This document shows positions 1 through 10,030 of a stretch of DNA of 26,610 nt, piece by piece. The notes under the pieces are model-generated. The model had not been told where the DNA came from and did not search any database. It saw nothing but the letters and a program-made list of their open reading frames with translations. Origin of the DNA: Haplosporangium gracile (Eukaryota; Mortierellomycota; Mortierellomycetes; Mortierellales; Mortierellaceae); assembly GCA_015499985.1 (NCBI GenBank), contig JAAAUF010000585.1:1-26610 (forward strand), read 5' to 3'. A program made the position numbers and the translations under genes. Within the stretch, counting starts at the first letter, position 1; the number at the start of each line of letters is the position of its first letter.

Positions 1-158
1 CAAACCCACGTTCATTTTGGATCTACAGTACACACCGTTTAGACATTGCCTGGGATCAATCCAAATTGGCATGTGTTGTCAGGCCTATAAGTTTTTTCCG
101 TCCCGAACTACGTAAGTAGATAAATCGTCATATATATTTCCGTTCAAAATTTAGATAT

Positions 159-1513
159 TTATTTCACAGCTACATCACGCTTTTTCAAGTTCTCTAAAAC
201 TTTCTTGGAGAGCTCATATCCTTGGTCGACAGCCTTAGTATACCACTCTGCGGCTTTAGTGTTGTTCTGGGGAACACCTCGACCTTTCTCGTATAACCAC
301 CTAACGTTGTACTGAGAAATGACGTGTCCTTGTTCGGCGGCCTTGAAATACCAGACCATCGCTTATGCATAGTCCTGGGGAACACCGTGACCATGGTAAT
401 AGAGATCGCCAATGCTGCATTGAGCGATAGCATTTCCTTGCTCGGCAGCCCCGAGGTACCAATCAATAGCTGTTGAGTAATTCTGCGGGACACCGAATCC
501 TTGGTCGTAGAGACTGCCTACTCTCTGCTGACCAGCTGCGTCTTTCTGCTCAACAGCCTTGAGGTACCAATCCATAGCTGCTTGGTAATCCTGCAAAACC
601 CCCTTGCCATCCCTGTACATGTCGCCAAGCGCGACCTGGGCATTCTTGTCTCCATAACTGGCGCTGATACTCGTCTGGGCCAAGTCCATCTCCATAGATG
701 TATTGCTTATTGCTCTCTGAGGCCCTCGCAGCTGATGTTCGTTGTCGTTGTCTGGATGTGAAATGTCTGGAAGGTCCTTGGCGGTTATTATTTGACCATC
801 TAATGCCGCTTGCGGTCTTCGACCGGACGGGAATGCAAGAGGTTTGTCGATGTGAGAGTAGTTGTCCATCGTCGCCTCTTCATGACCGTAGACCGAACCT
901 CGTCGAACAGTGGAGGTTGCGGTAGAAGGGGCACCGGATGAGGACGTATCAGTGGGCGTGGGCGTAGCACTGGTTATTGGGATGTCGTTCTGGGAGATAA
1001 TATCGATCTTAGTCGACCTCCTGTCGTCCTGCGGTGGCACTGGCTGCAGTGCCAGCTGTCGGGCGTGGGTAGAATAAACTCCTTGTTGACAGCTGGATCA
1101 ATTACCACCACATCTAAGACGGCGTTCGGGACGGCTGCGATCCTTCGAGGCCCAAGACTAGCGGTGGTATTTTTCATTGTCAATATAAAAAACACACATG
1201 GGTATGTTTTTCTCCTGTTATCTCTGCCATCGCCCACCAGCATTGAACGTGACATCCTCTATACATACATTATGTGATCTTTTCCTCTTAGAAACGGAAC
1301 GACCCTCGTCTGGTGGCAAACTTGGACTGCGTTATCAAACGCTTGGAGGATATCGTCCCAGAAAATGACTTTCTTTTGCGTCTCGAGATCGGTTTGGGTG
1401 TCGACATGATATATCTCGTCAGAGCTGACAGGAGGAACAGAGCTGAGTGGAACACCCTTGTTGACAGAGCGAAATGCCTGTAATTGTTCCTGAGGGATGT
1501 CTCCCTAGGTCAT
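159..1513 (-). pseudogene. Sel1-repeat protein, degenerate tandem copy
   Basis: This is a decayed paralogue of the intact Sel1 gene at 2142-3591 with the same two-exon layout. Exon 1 is 1513-1269 (245 nt, the same length as in the intact copy). The intron is 1268-1158 (GTATGT...TAG). Exon 2 is 1157-159. Three lesions are visible. Codon 3 is TAG (1505-1507) where the intact gene has CAG. There is a net 4-nt loss near 1074-1085 relative to the paralogue, so the stretch before it (...AVLDVVV...) and the rest (...PVPPQDDRRS...) are in different frames. An in-frame TAA at 363-365 splits the third Sel1 repeat between QDYA and AMVWYFKAAEQG. Four 36-residue Sel1 units (pattern A...LG..Y..G.GV..DY..A..WY.KA.EQG) are still readable. 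Sel1 repeats are alpha-solenoid scaffolds. A product from this copy is unlikely. Sequencing error could explain one lesion but hardly three. Confidence 0.85.
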
Positions 1514-1830
1514 TTTGGGGAAAAGGTGGCAGTGGATGGGTTTGTAGGAGAGAAGAGAAAGAAAAATAGATGTGGGCGGCCTGAGGGGATGAAATGTTTG
1601 TGGAGAAGAGTGTGAATGAAAGAGGGAGGGAAAGGGAGAGTACAGGAGAGAGAGAGGAAAATAGGGTCAGAGAATGGTGGAAAAAGTGGAAAGAGAGCAA
1701 AGGGGAAGGAAGGGATATTGTACAGAAAGAGCAACAATCATCCTAACAGGCAATCGTCCCGCCGTGTCACCATGGGAAAGGCAGTGCCAAAAGCAAACAT
1801 CATAGAAGAGCCGAGGCACTTACGACACTT

Positions 1831-1847
1831 TGGTCCATTTTTTATGC
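1831..1847 (-). promoter_or_regulatory. Conserved TATA-like upstream block of the pseudogene
   Basis: On the minus strand this block reads GCATAAAAAATGGACCA and contains an A-rich TATA-like core. It is identical to 3911-3927 upstream of the intact paralogue and lies at nearly the same distance from the ATG. The core-promoter role is inferred from that conservation and spacing. No transcription start can be seen from sequence. Confidence 0.4.
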
Positions 1848-2141
1848 AGTCATGCAAGATTTCAACATAAAAAAGGCATGATAGAGTTGCGGTATATGAG
1901 CAAGAGTAGCGGGAAAAGCGAACCATGGCTCATGTCCTTACAGTTTGCACGTTTGCTTTGTAGCCATTTCCGTGCCAGCCCGAGTATGGTCCCATAAAAC
2001 AGTACTTCTGGGGACGGCTCGCATTTCATATTGATGGTTGGGTAAACAGCAATTTCAACGAGTTCATAGTCGCGGATTGCCTTGTCTCGTTGAACATACT
2101 CATGTATTTTTGTTCTCACATCGCGGATATTCTACGTATCA

Positions 2142-3591
2142 TCAATATAGTAGCGCCCTTCTTCTCAAATTCACCAACGCTTTCATGGCGTTCGTATTTC
2201 CTTGATCTGCAGCCTTTTTGTACCACTCCACAGCCTTTACATAGCTCCGGGGAACGCCTTGGCCAAAGCTGTAAAGAAAGCCAATGTTGTTTTGAGAGCT
2301 GGCATGCCCTTGATTAGCGGCCTTGAGGTACCAAGCCATCGCTCGTGCATAGTCTCGAGGCACACCTTGGCCGTAGTCGTAAAAAACGCCAATATTGAAT
2401 TGAGAGTTGATGCTTCCTTGTTCGGCGGCCTTGAGATACCAGACCATCGCTTTTGTGTAGTTCCTGCGCACACCTTGACCAAGGTGGTATAATTCGCCAA
2501 TGTTGTACTGAGAGTCCGCATGTCCTTGTTTTGCGGCTTTGAGATACCAGACCATAGCTTCTAAGTAGTCCACTGAGACGCCGAGACCATCTTTGTAGAG
2601 AACACCTATTCTATGCTGACCAGCTGCATCTCCTTGCTCGTCGGCCATTAAGTACCAGTGCAAGGCAGCTTGGTAGTCTTGCAGAACCCCCTTTCCATCT
2701 CTGTACATGTCGCCAAGCGTGGCCTGGGCATTCTTGTCTCCGTTTCTGGCGCTGATGATCGTCTGGTCAAAGCTCTTCTTCACGGATATATCGATTATTG
2801 CGAGCCGAGATCCTCTTAGCTGAGGTCTGTTGTCGTTGTCTAGGTGCGGAGGGACTGGAAGATCTACGACGGTTGGTATCTGCTCGTCCAACAGCGGTAG
2901 CCTTCTTCGGGCTGACGTGACGGGGGGCACCATTTCCTGCCGCTGGATTTGGGGGGAAACGACCCTCTCGTTGACCGCTGTCGTGGAGGGGACAAAGAAT
3001 GTGGAAGAGGCAAAAACTGGAGATGCAACACCCGATGCGGGGGGTACGCGCCGAGAAGAGGCAACTGCAACCCTCATTGTGTTCTCATAGGTTGGCGGTG
3101 GCACTGCGGGCGATTCCTGCTGGCGGTCCTGGCGAGAAGCGACCATCCTATCCGTCACTGGAGTATCTACAACCACATCCAGGACGATATTCGGCACGGC
3201 GGCAATTCTGCGAGGTTCAAGGCTAAAGATGCGTTTCATAGTCAAAAAGAAGGGAATGTGAGTATGCTTATCGTCCTTCTTTTTCAGTAATGGCATCGCC
3301 ACTGATACATTATGAGCAAAGGAAGTGGCTTCATTTGCGTACATACATTCTTAAGTCTCTTCCTTTTAAAAACGAGACAACTCTCGTCTTGTGGCGAACT
3401 TGAACGGCATGCTTGAATGCCTGGAGGATGTCATCCCATAGTACGACCTCTTTCTGCGTCTCTGGATCGAGTTGAGTATCGATATGGAATATCTCGTCGG
3501 GGCTGGCGAGAGGAACAGAGTTAGGTGGGAGGTCTATGTTGACAGAGCGCATTGCCTGGACTTGTTCTTGAGGGATGTCTCTCTGGATCAT
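2142..3591 (-). CDS. Sel1-repeat protein with N-terminal W-DI/LDVV module
   Basis: Two exons, 3591-3347 and 3222-2142, are joined across a 124-nt intron (GTATGT...TTTAG, phase 2), giving 441 residues. The ATG at 3591-3589 is chosen because its reading frame matches the paralogue's exon 1 over its whole length. Residues about 45-100 form a module shared with both neighbouring genes (LWDDILQAF... and ...PNIVLDVVV). Residues about 100-245 are a Pro/Ser/Thr/Arg-rich linker. Residues about 246-425 are five consecutive 36-residue Sel1 repeats of the type NIG.LY..GQGV..DY..AM.WYLKAA.QG, then a short basic tail RRRALLY. Sel1 repeats fold as TPR-like helical pairs and act as protein-protein scaffolds. 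No signal peptide or membrane segment is seen, so a cytosolic or nuclear location is inferred. The client and pathway are unknown. Confidence 0.85.
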
Positions 3592-3910
3592 TTTAGGGGA
3601 AGGTGGCTGTGGATGGGTTTGTGGGAAAGAAGATAAATGAAAGCGGCTGCGGGTGGCCTGAGGGGATGGGTATTGACGTGAGAAGAAGAGTGGAAGAAGA
3701 AGAGTGTGTGAAAAAAAATGAGAAGACGAGGGAATGAGAAAGAGAAGAAAAGTGGGGAAAGAGAAGAGGAGGAAGAAAAAAATGAGCAGAGCGAGAGGGA
3801 AGGAGTGTCTGGACGGGGAAAGCAATAATAACTTCGATCATGCAAATCGTTCCGCCGTGTTACCATGGGAGAATCAGTGTCAAAAGTAAACATTGGCTGA
3901 AGCTTCGCCT

Positions 3911-3927
3911 TGGTCCATTTTTTATGC
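3911..3927 (-). promoter_or_regulatory. TATA-like block and CT-rich leader of the Sel1 gene
   Basis: This is the same 17 bases as at 1831-1847, located 320 nt before the Sel1 ATG. On the coding strand a CCAAT-like site (CCAATG, near 3890-3895) follows. A strongly pyrimidine-rich leader, about 3600-3830, then leads to the ATG. Pyrimidine-rich leaders are common just upstream of fungal start sites. The regulatory role is inferred from position and duplication, not from experiment. Confidence 0.4.
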
Positions 3928-3930
3928 CGC

Positions 3931-4580
3931 TGTGCAAAATGCTAATAAGACACAAGATGTAAAACAAGATGGCATTGCTGTAAAATTTGGCCAAGAGGAA
4001 AAAAGGACATGAATATATAAGAGAGTTGTGGTGCTTGTTGCATGAAAGCAAAAGCCTTATCAAAGGCATGGACTCTTCGCTGCGTGTCCCTAACCTCTTC
4101 TTCTCCCACTTGTTCTTTCTTTATATTGTTTTTAACTCCTCCTCCCGCGCTCGCTTTGTCCGGTGTGTTTTTTCCTCATGTCTCTCGACCTATTTTACTT
4201 GTACACCCTTATTTTCACTCCGCGGTGCCCCTCGCTTTTATAAGTAATCGTTGTTCATATCTCTTCCCCACTCTACTCCATCCCAGCTGCTGGCGTCAGC
4301 TCTTATTCTTTGCCTTGCATTTTCTTTGACTTTTTTTTTTCTCATTTGTGTCGACCATGCCTTTGCATCTTTCACTTTCCCTGTACCCCACCACGAGACT
4401 TTGTTTGCTTACATCTATTAATTTGTTACCCATTCCTGCATGAATAAAATGAAATTATCAGAAAGGGTATGATGCCTATAAAAGCAACAAAATCTCTCCA
4501 TGAACAATGTTGTGTCTGGATAAGAAACCGCAAAGTTGGGATTCTATTGTGAGTGTATTAGACGACGTAGTGATTTTCTT
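3931..4580. other. Gene-free spacer between the Sel1 gene and the large gene
   Basis: This spacer separates the Sel1 gene upstream region from the stop of the 4581-8701 gene; both genes are on the minus strand. The plus strand is T/C-rich around 4080-4380. Small plus-strand ORFs here (for example 4042-4329) have skewed composition and no recognisable protein. I see no RNA gene or repeat. Confidence 0.5.
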
Positions 4581-7500
4581 TTAAGTAAAGATATGGTATC
4601 CGTTGACCATAATCATAACGTTCTGCCCACAAGCCTTTCCTCTAATAATCTCCTCGTACGCCAGGATAGTCTCCCCATCAAGCGTACCATCATCATGGAT
4701 CGCAATACTGCACCGACTCTTCATCTGGCCAGCGGGAAGGGCCTCGACAAACCACTGGTAGGTCTTGTGAATGATGGCATTCTTCTGTCGGACATCCAGT
4801 CGGGTAATCTTGCTGAAGTCCAGATACTTTAGCATCTTTTCCCATTCGTCCGGCATCACCGTCAAGTCCATGATGTGAAGTTGCTTTATCGGTTGTGTGA
4901 GAACGATGGCTCCTGTTCCTGATAGCCCGGCGGCGGCGGCGGCGGCTGTGGCAGCGGCGGTGGAAGTTTCGATGGCTTGTTTGGATTTGGACCGGAGGAT
5001 GCCTTCCATCCAGCGGCATTCGAAAAGACTCTGCTCCCAGTCGCCCGAGATCGATAATTCGTCCAGCAACGGCATTTCCATCGACTCGTCCATCCGAGAA
5101 TCCAGGATCCTCAGTAACAAATGAGTTCCCTTGCCCCAGACCGACAGGTGCGTCAATTTGGACCGGATCGCCATTAAAAAGTCGGCCCAGATCATCGCAC
5201 ATGCCATGTCGTCCATCGTTGTATCCTTGTTTCCGCTCTTGCCGTTCTTGTTGCTGTTGTTGCCACCGTTGTTACTGTTCCCGTTGACGCTGCCATTGCT
5301 GTTGTTGTTGGGCTTGTTGCCGCCGCTCCTGCTATTCTTGCTGCTGGTACCACCCTGTCTCCCAGTCCGTTTGCTCGCCTCCAACAACGCCTCTGCCTCA
5401 ACCTCATGATCAGGCACAGACCGCTTCCCAAGCACGGACCCAGCAACTGTCAAGTCCTCAAAATTGCTCCTTAGAATAATTTTCTTCAAATCCTCAATCA
5501 CAGCAGGATCCAACAGATGAACATCCATGATCGAGAACCTCCTCAACATCATGGGCCCCTTCTTGAACCGCATCGACTTCTCCAACACCGCTGCATCACT
5601 CGGCTGAATTTGTTCCACCGACAGTGTCTCAAGGACCGAGGCGTACTTTTGGAACATCGACTGGACCTTGTCGCCTTCAAAACATGTAATCGCCACCCGT
5701 ATCTTGGCCGGATCGTTCGGGTATTTCCACTCAAACGACGAAGGGGTCTTGTTCTTGTGCCGCTGCCGGACCTCAAACGACTTGATGGTCGAGTGGTTCG
5801 CCAACAAGGCCTTGCACGACTCGTAGATCTGGCTCGGGTCGTCCTTAGTAATGTTCTCCAGATCCACCTCCCGCAAGTTCCTGTTGATCTTGATTATGTC
5901 CCGCAGCTTGGCTCGATCCGCCGCAAGCGAGAACCCGATCCGGACCTTGGTCAGACACTTGAACCCGATAAACCGGTTGTCGGACATTCCGTAACAGTCG
6001 TACTTGATTTCGTCGCAGCCCAGGCGCTTCTCGAAGAATGTCCTCATGTCGCCGTTGATATAGTCCGTGTCCTCGACGTCGCTCCCGGGCTTGCCTGAAT
6101 CGGGCGCCGCAAACTTGATCGTCACCTCTTTCCAGACAGACTCGATCGACAAACACAACTCCGAGAATCGATGCAACCCCTTGGCCAGACCCCGCACTGT
6201 CTTGGCCGCCCGATCAATGTCCGTTACCTTCACCGAGGCCTTGACACGTCCATCTTTGGCCGCCCTCGAAAAATACGCCAACCCGTCCATCGAAAGACTC
6301 GCCTCCTTCAAAAAGTCGCGCTCATGGTAGATCGGGTACTCAGTCTCATCATCCCGCAGACGCTGGATCATCCTGAAAATGTCAATCTTGGGGTTCCGCA
6401 GCGCAGCCATTGCCAATTGAATATAGGGCGTTCCAAAGCCCAAAACGGAGCCGCTGTTGTGGGTACCGAGAGTGTTCTTGACCCGCACCAACACGCCCGC
6501 CGCCGTAAGTCGACCAAGTGACGCCGAAATCTCATCCATCTCCTCGGGCGCCAGATCCCAGTTCAGCATCAACCGAAACATTGGTGTTGTTGTCAGTCGT
6601 TCCGCCAGTTGAAAATACTCCCGCGTCCGCTGAATGTTGCTGAGTTCGGCACTGAAGACTCCTTGAACAGTATCGTACTTGCTCTTGGCTGATGCGGGGT
6701 TGTTGGAGAACTTATTGGCGAGAACCCACTCCTTCTGCGGCGACATGTCATACCAATGCGCCAGACACACCCATCGAGTATCGCCCGCCGTCGTCCTGTA
6801 AGGGTTCATCTCGTCATACTTCTCCCAGCGATGTTGGACCAGCATGCCCTCGAACTTCCTCGATGCCTCCTTGTCTAGTGGCGCGATTGGCTTCAGACCA
6901 TCCAGCGAGAACGCAGAGACCACACTCTCTGGATCCGAAAACGCCTCAGCCATGTACTTTTCGCAGGACATGATTCCCTTGGACTCGAGATACTTGATCG
7001 CCAATGATAACCGCTTCTGAGAATCTGGGCTAGCCTGCGCGGGAATCTTGAGGATATTGTCGATATAAAGGCCGTATTTGAGGATCTCGAGAACTCCCAT
7101 AACATACTCGCCTACAATCGGGATCATAAGGTCAATCTGTTGTTGAGAAAGACTCTCAGCGGCGGCCCGGCTGTGGTGGTGCTCAATATAGTGCTCGTCG
7201 TCCTTGATGTTCCAGTGAGGGAACCAACGGTTCTCGAATCCAGGAATGTCGCCACAGTCGCAGATATAGAAAAAGTCAAACTTGGTGTCGCTATAGATCT
7301 TGGCGTCGTAGTTGGGCACCGCCTGTGTTGTAGTGGTAACTCCTGTCTTAGTCGCTTTGGTCACTGTGACAGTCGGTCCTCGGATGATGGGGAGGAAACA
7401 AAAAAATCGCGAGTGCCCAAGATCAGACCAAGTGAATCGACTCTTGATCATATCCTTGACGCGGTGCTCGACCAGATCCGCGACCAGGAGAGGTCCTATC

Positions 7501-8701
7501 CGTGGAGCGCGTTTGTGGGGGATGTCCCTCTGGGTTGACTCGGACATTAATGCTGATGCGATCTCCTGAACTGCGACCAGGAGCGCCTTGGTGGTTCCTG
7601 TGGCCCCTGCTGCTGCGATCGCTGCCTCTGCCGCTGCTATTGCTGCTGCTGAAGGTCCCTGTACTGCTGTAGCAACTGCGTTCGATATCTCCTCGCGAGT
7701 TGGTAATACAATGTCGCCTGTTGGTGTCTTGACTTCCTGTGCTACTTTTGTCTCGACTGGTTGCGTTGCGGTGGCAGGTGTAGGAGGCCAAACCGAGACG
7801 CCCTGCTGCGGTGGCTCGTTGTCGACCTGTACTGACGCTCCCTTCACGTTGGTGTCGACCTCTTGGCGTTCATCATCATCTTCGTCCTCATCAAGGCCAT
7901 CGTGTTCATCGAAATCGTCCTCCAGGTCTTCTTCACAGTCAATCAGGTCGCCGTCGTCGCTCTCCTGCAGCAAAGACTCTTCATCAGGTGTAGCTGCATC
8001 CTCTCCCACCAACTGGCTCGAGACAACTTTTCCGTTCACCAACTGACCTCCCGTTGTACAATCGCGACCGTTGGGTATTAGTGCTGGTGCTGCTGCTTGT
8101 ACAAAAGTCGCCGGTGTTTCAGTGCCGTTGGTCCTGTCATTGGTAAGAGCTGCAGTGCTGGTGTAGTTGTTGTGGGCGGAAGTGAGGGTATGGTCCTTGT
8201 TTTTGATGGTCCTCCTGTATGTAGTCTCTCCATAGACAACATCCAACACAATTCCAGGATGATACCGGATCCCATGTGGCTTCACACTATCATCATAAAA
8301 AGAACACAAGATAAAGGGTTTAGTTCTTACTGCACACTTCCAACACATTACACCCTTCTTGTCATGACTACAACACAAGCATGACCTTATGATCCATTGC
8401 ACAACAAAAACAAAACAACTCACCGGTAACACCGCATGTCCCTCAACATGGGAATAAATACATTGTCGAACTGAACTCTAGTCGCTCCGGGGAAACAGTC
8501 GGTGATGTCGGTCCAGATCACGTAGAGTTCTCTTAGGGTCGGATGTTGGACCACCGGGATCCGGATGTTTCCTTTTTTCTCGCGCTCTGAACGGAAGGTT
8601 TGGAAGTATGTTTCCTCTGTGGATGTTGAAGTTGAGGTGGCGGATGCACCGGCAGCAAGTGGTGGTGTTATGGTGGTAGCGGGTGCTTGTTCATTGGCCA
8701 T
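4581..8701 (-). CDS. Large protein: head module, CDCG region, leucine-rich-like C-terminus
   Basis: Two exons, 8701-8424 and 8286-4581, are joined by a 137-nt intron (GTGAGT...TAG, phase 2), giving 1327 residues. Residues 1-50 are Ala/Thr/Ser-rich. Residues about 55-112 are the module shared with the Sel1 genes (VIWTDITDCF..., ...YHPGIVLDVV). An acidic Asp/Glu stretch lies at about 194-236, then an Ala-rich segment. A region around 420-500 contains FFYICDCGD and an EHHHS cluster. Residues about 890-1290 carry spaced LxxL-type segments (LREVDLENI, LETLSVEQI, LTHLSVWGKG, LDELSISGDW, ITRLDVRQ) resembling irregular leucine-rich repeats. An Asn/Gly/Ser-rich insert (about 1076-1117) and an Ala run interrupt this part. 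I recall similar CxCG-bearing proteins from Mortierella but know no named function. No signal peptide is obvious. A weak TATA-like GCATAAAAC lies at 8837-8845. Confidence 0.8.
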
Positions 8702-8883
8702 GAATGTCGTGCTGTTGATCTCGTCTGGTTCTGTTCTGTCTGTTTGAGTTTCGAGTAAAGGGTGTGAAAATAAAAAAAAAACATACCGTTGGGCATGCAG
8801 CGGGGAAAAATAGCTGTGAAGCCCGAAAAGTCACGAGTTTTATGCATTTATTTTTAGGGGTATCGGGAGGGAGGTAATAACTA

Positions 8884-9155
8884 TCAGACTTTACACTTCT
8901 TGAGGGAATTCATGAAGTAACCAACAGGACGCTTGAGGATGTTGGAGAACTCGTGCGAGTTCTGAGCAACGCCGTTAATGCGCCACGCTTTGAGCGAGTA
9001 AGCATCGCTGCGGATCATTAGTAGTCGGTTCTCGGGTGTGTCGAAACTGCAACACAGTCTGCCGTAGGATTGAAAAATAGTTGTTCGCGCGTGTATTTCT
9101 CCGTTAGCATCTTCAACACCATTGGCAGGAAGAGAAGCAATAGTCCTACTCCTTT
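8884..9155 (-). pseudogene. Relic of the terminal exon of an M13 peptidase
   Basis: Read on the minus strand, this stretch aligns with the last exon of both M13 genes in the window. EKYTREQLFF matches their KYTPEQLFF. After a frame change near 9075-9090 come SYGRLCCSF, then H/F/R-region counterparts (SLKAWRINGVAQNSHEFSN), and then FMNSLKKCKV followed by TGA at 8884-8886. The functional paralogues read SYGRLWC...KWRINAP..NLPEFSE...MNPAKKCELW. A possible splice acceptor (TTCTAG, 9156-9158 on the coding strand) sits where the paralogues have one. The invariant C-terminal Trp and the histidine expected before the FRV-like motif are missing. No upstream exons (the HExxH or ENIAD parts) are seen in the adjacent 900 nt, so only the 3' end remains. 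Confidence 0.75.
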
Positions 9156-9315
9156 CTAGAAATCAACGTTAATTTTATTTCTTTTCGTTTTCGCTGATGT
9201 TTGATGTTTCACATATCATTAGCTCGGTGTTTGCATCTCATCACGAAAAAAAGAAGAGAAGAGTGAGCCATTTCTTTTCACTACACTACACATATCTATC
9301 TCGACCATCCACGAC

Positions 9316-9867
9316 ATGCAAAATCAATCTTCCTCAGACGACAATAATACGGGTGGATTCTATCCCGGTACTCCATCTACCTCTACACAAAAAATCCGTC
9401 ATTCACACCATCAGTCAATGATGATCCGACCGTTAAGATAGAAGAATATTCACTCTCAAATTCCATCCAGCAATCAGCCCCTCTCAGCGTTAGCCCATGG
9501 TCGACTGTCAACAACAACGACATTGTGCATCTCTCGTCTTATATTGACCATTCCTCGCAGCAAATCGAACAGCGAACATACAATGCTGATTCCCCTTCTT
9601 CTTATCAATCTTGGTCGCAACCTCACCATCCATCTCATATTCAAGCTGCACAAAACAGTCCATTTAGTCATTTGCACCCCATCAACGGAGGGGACATCCA
9701 AGGCCACAATCTGCTACAACCCTCTATCCTCCATTCCTACAATGCAACATTCATCAACACATCGCCCACCATGTACCCAAAGAGCGCAGGTAAACAGACT
9801 GTAAAATTTTTTATTGATTTATGTTCAAATACAAACAGCAAATAAAAAAGGCAAAAGGCGAAGATGA
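9316..9867 (+). pseudogene. Ser/Gln/His-rich transcription-factor-like fragment, frameshifted
   Basis: An ATG at 9316 opens MQNQSSSDDNNTGGFYPG and runs into a six-A run (9389-9394). Beyond it, coding-like sequence continues in another frame to 9789 (NDDPTVKIEEYS..., ...YIDHSSQQIEQ..., ...HLHPINGGDIQGHN...). One extra A in the run would join the frames. The stretch ends at a candidate donor (GTAAAC, 9790). A 49-nt intron to CAG at 9838 would continue in phase into ANKKGKRRR followed by TGA at 9865-9867, a basic nuclear-localisation-like tail. The composition and the VKIE motif (a sumoylation-type consensus) are typical of fungal regulators, but no DNA-binding domain is present. This could be a truncated gene, a small genuine gene with an assembly error, or an upstream remnant. 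It is the only plus-strand coding-like locus apart from the transposase. Confidence 0.45.
9810..9815 (-). terminator. Possible AATAAA polyadenylation signal of the M13 gene at 10031-13017
   Basis: The minus strand reads AATAAA about 216 nt beyond the M13 stop codon at 10031-10033. This is the first clean match downstream. Fungal poly(A) signals are degenerate, so the assignment is weak. It would make the M13 3' UTR overlap the end of the plus-strand fragment. Confidence 0.3.
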
Positions 9868-10030
9868 AGAAGGGGTGAGATAGAAGGGAAGGATTATGCC
9901 TCTTTGTTGCTTGTAAGAGATCATGGTCATAAGCCACACCTGTTGGAGACGACATGATAGAAAATACATTGCTTTTACTTTGTTACATTTTCATTTTCGA
10001 TCTCTAAATTACTAATGGTAACAAAAAAAA

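Larger units (their letters stand above)
159..3927 (-). repeat. Tandem direct duplication of a Sel1-gene block
   Basis: Two head-to-tail copies of about 1.7-1.8 kb lie at 159-1847 (copy with the pseudogene) and 2142-3927 (copy with the intact gene). Both contain upstream DNA, exon 1, the intron and exon 2. A 17-base upstream block is identical at 1831-1847 and 3911-3927, and sits 318 and 320 nt before the respective ATG. The text around CCGCCGTG.TACCATGGGA also matches in both copies. Similarity fades beyond about 1865 and 3930. The copies differ in Sel1 unit number (four versus five). The arrangement indicates local gene duplication followed by decay of one copy. Confidence 0.8.

Noticed and set aside
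360..368. In-frame TAA in the Sel1 pseudogene removed by a cryptic intron
   Set aside because: The Sel1 unit continues seamlessly across the stop in the same frame, and no consensus donor/acceptor pair flanks it without destroying the repeat.
1862..2119. Minus-strand open frame between the two Sel1 copies (KIHEYVQRDKAIRDYELVE..., ending near a GTAAGG)
   Set aside because: It looks protein-like but has no ATG until near its middle, no recognisable family and no supported partner exon; left as unexplained spacer.
5517..6098. 193-codon plus-strand ORF antisense to the large head-module gene
   Set aside because: It lies wholly within a 3.7-kb minus-strand exon with coherent protein, has Arg/Leu-skewed composition and no known motif; it is an antisense shadow.
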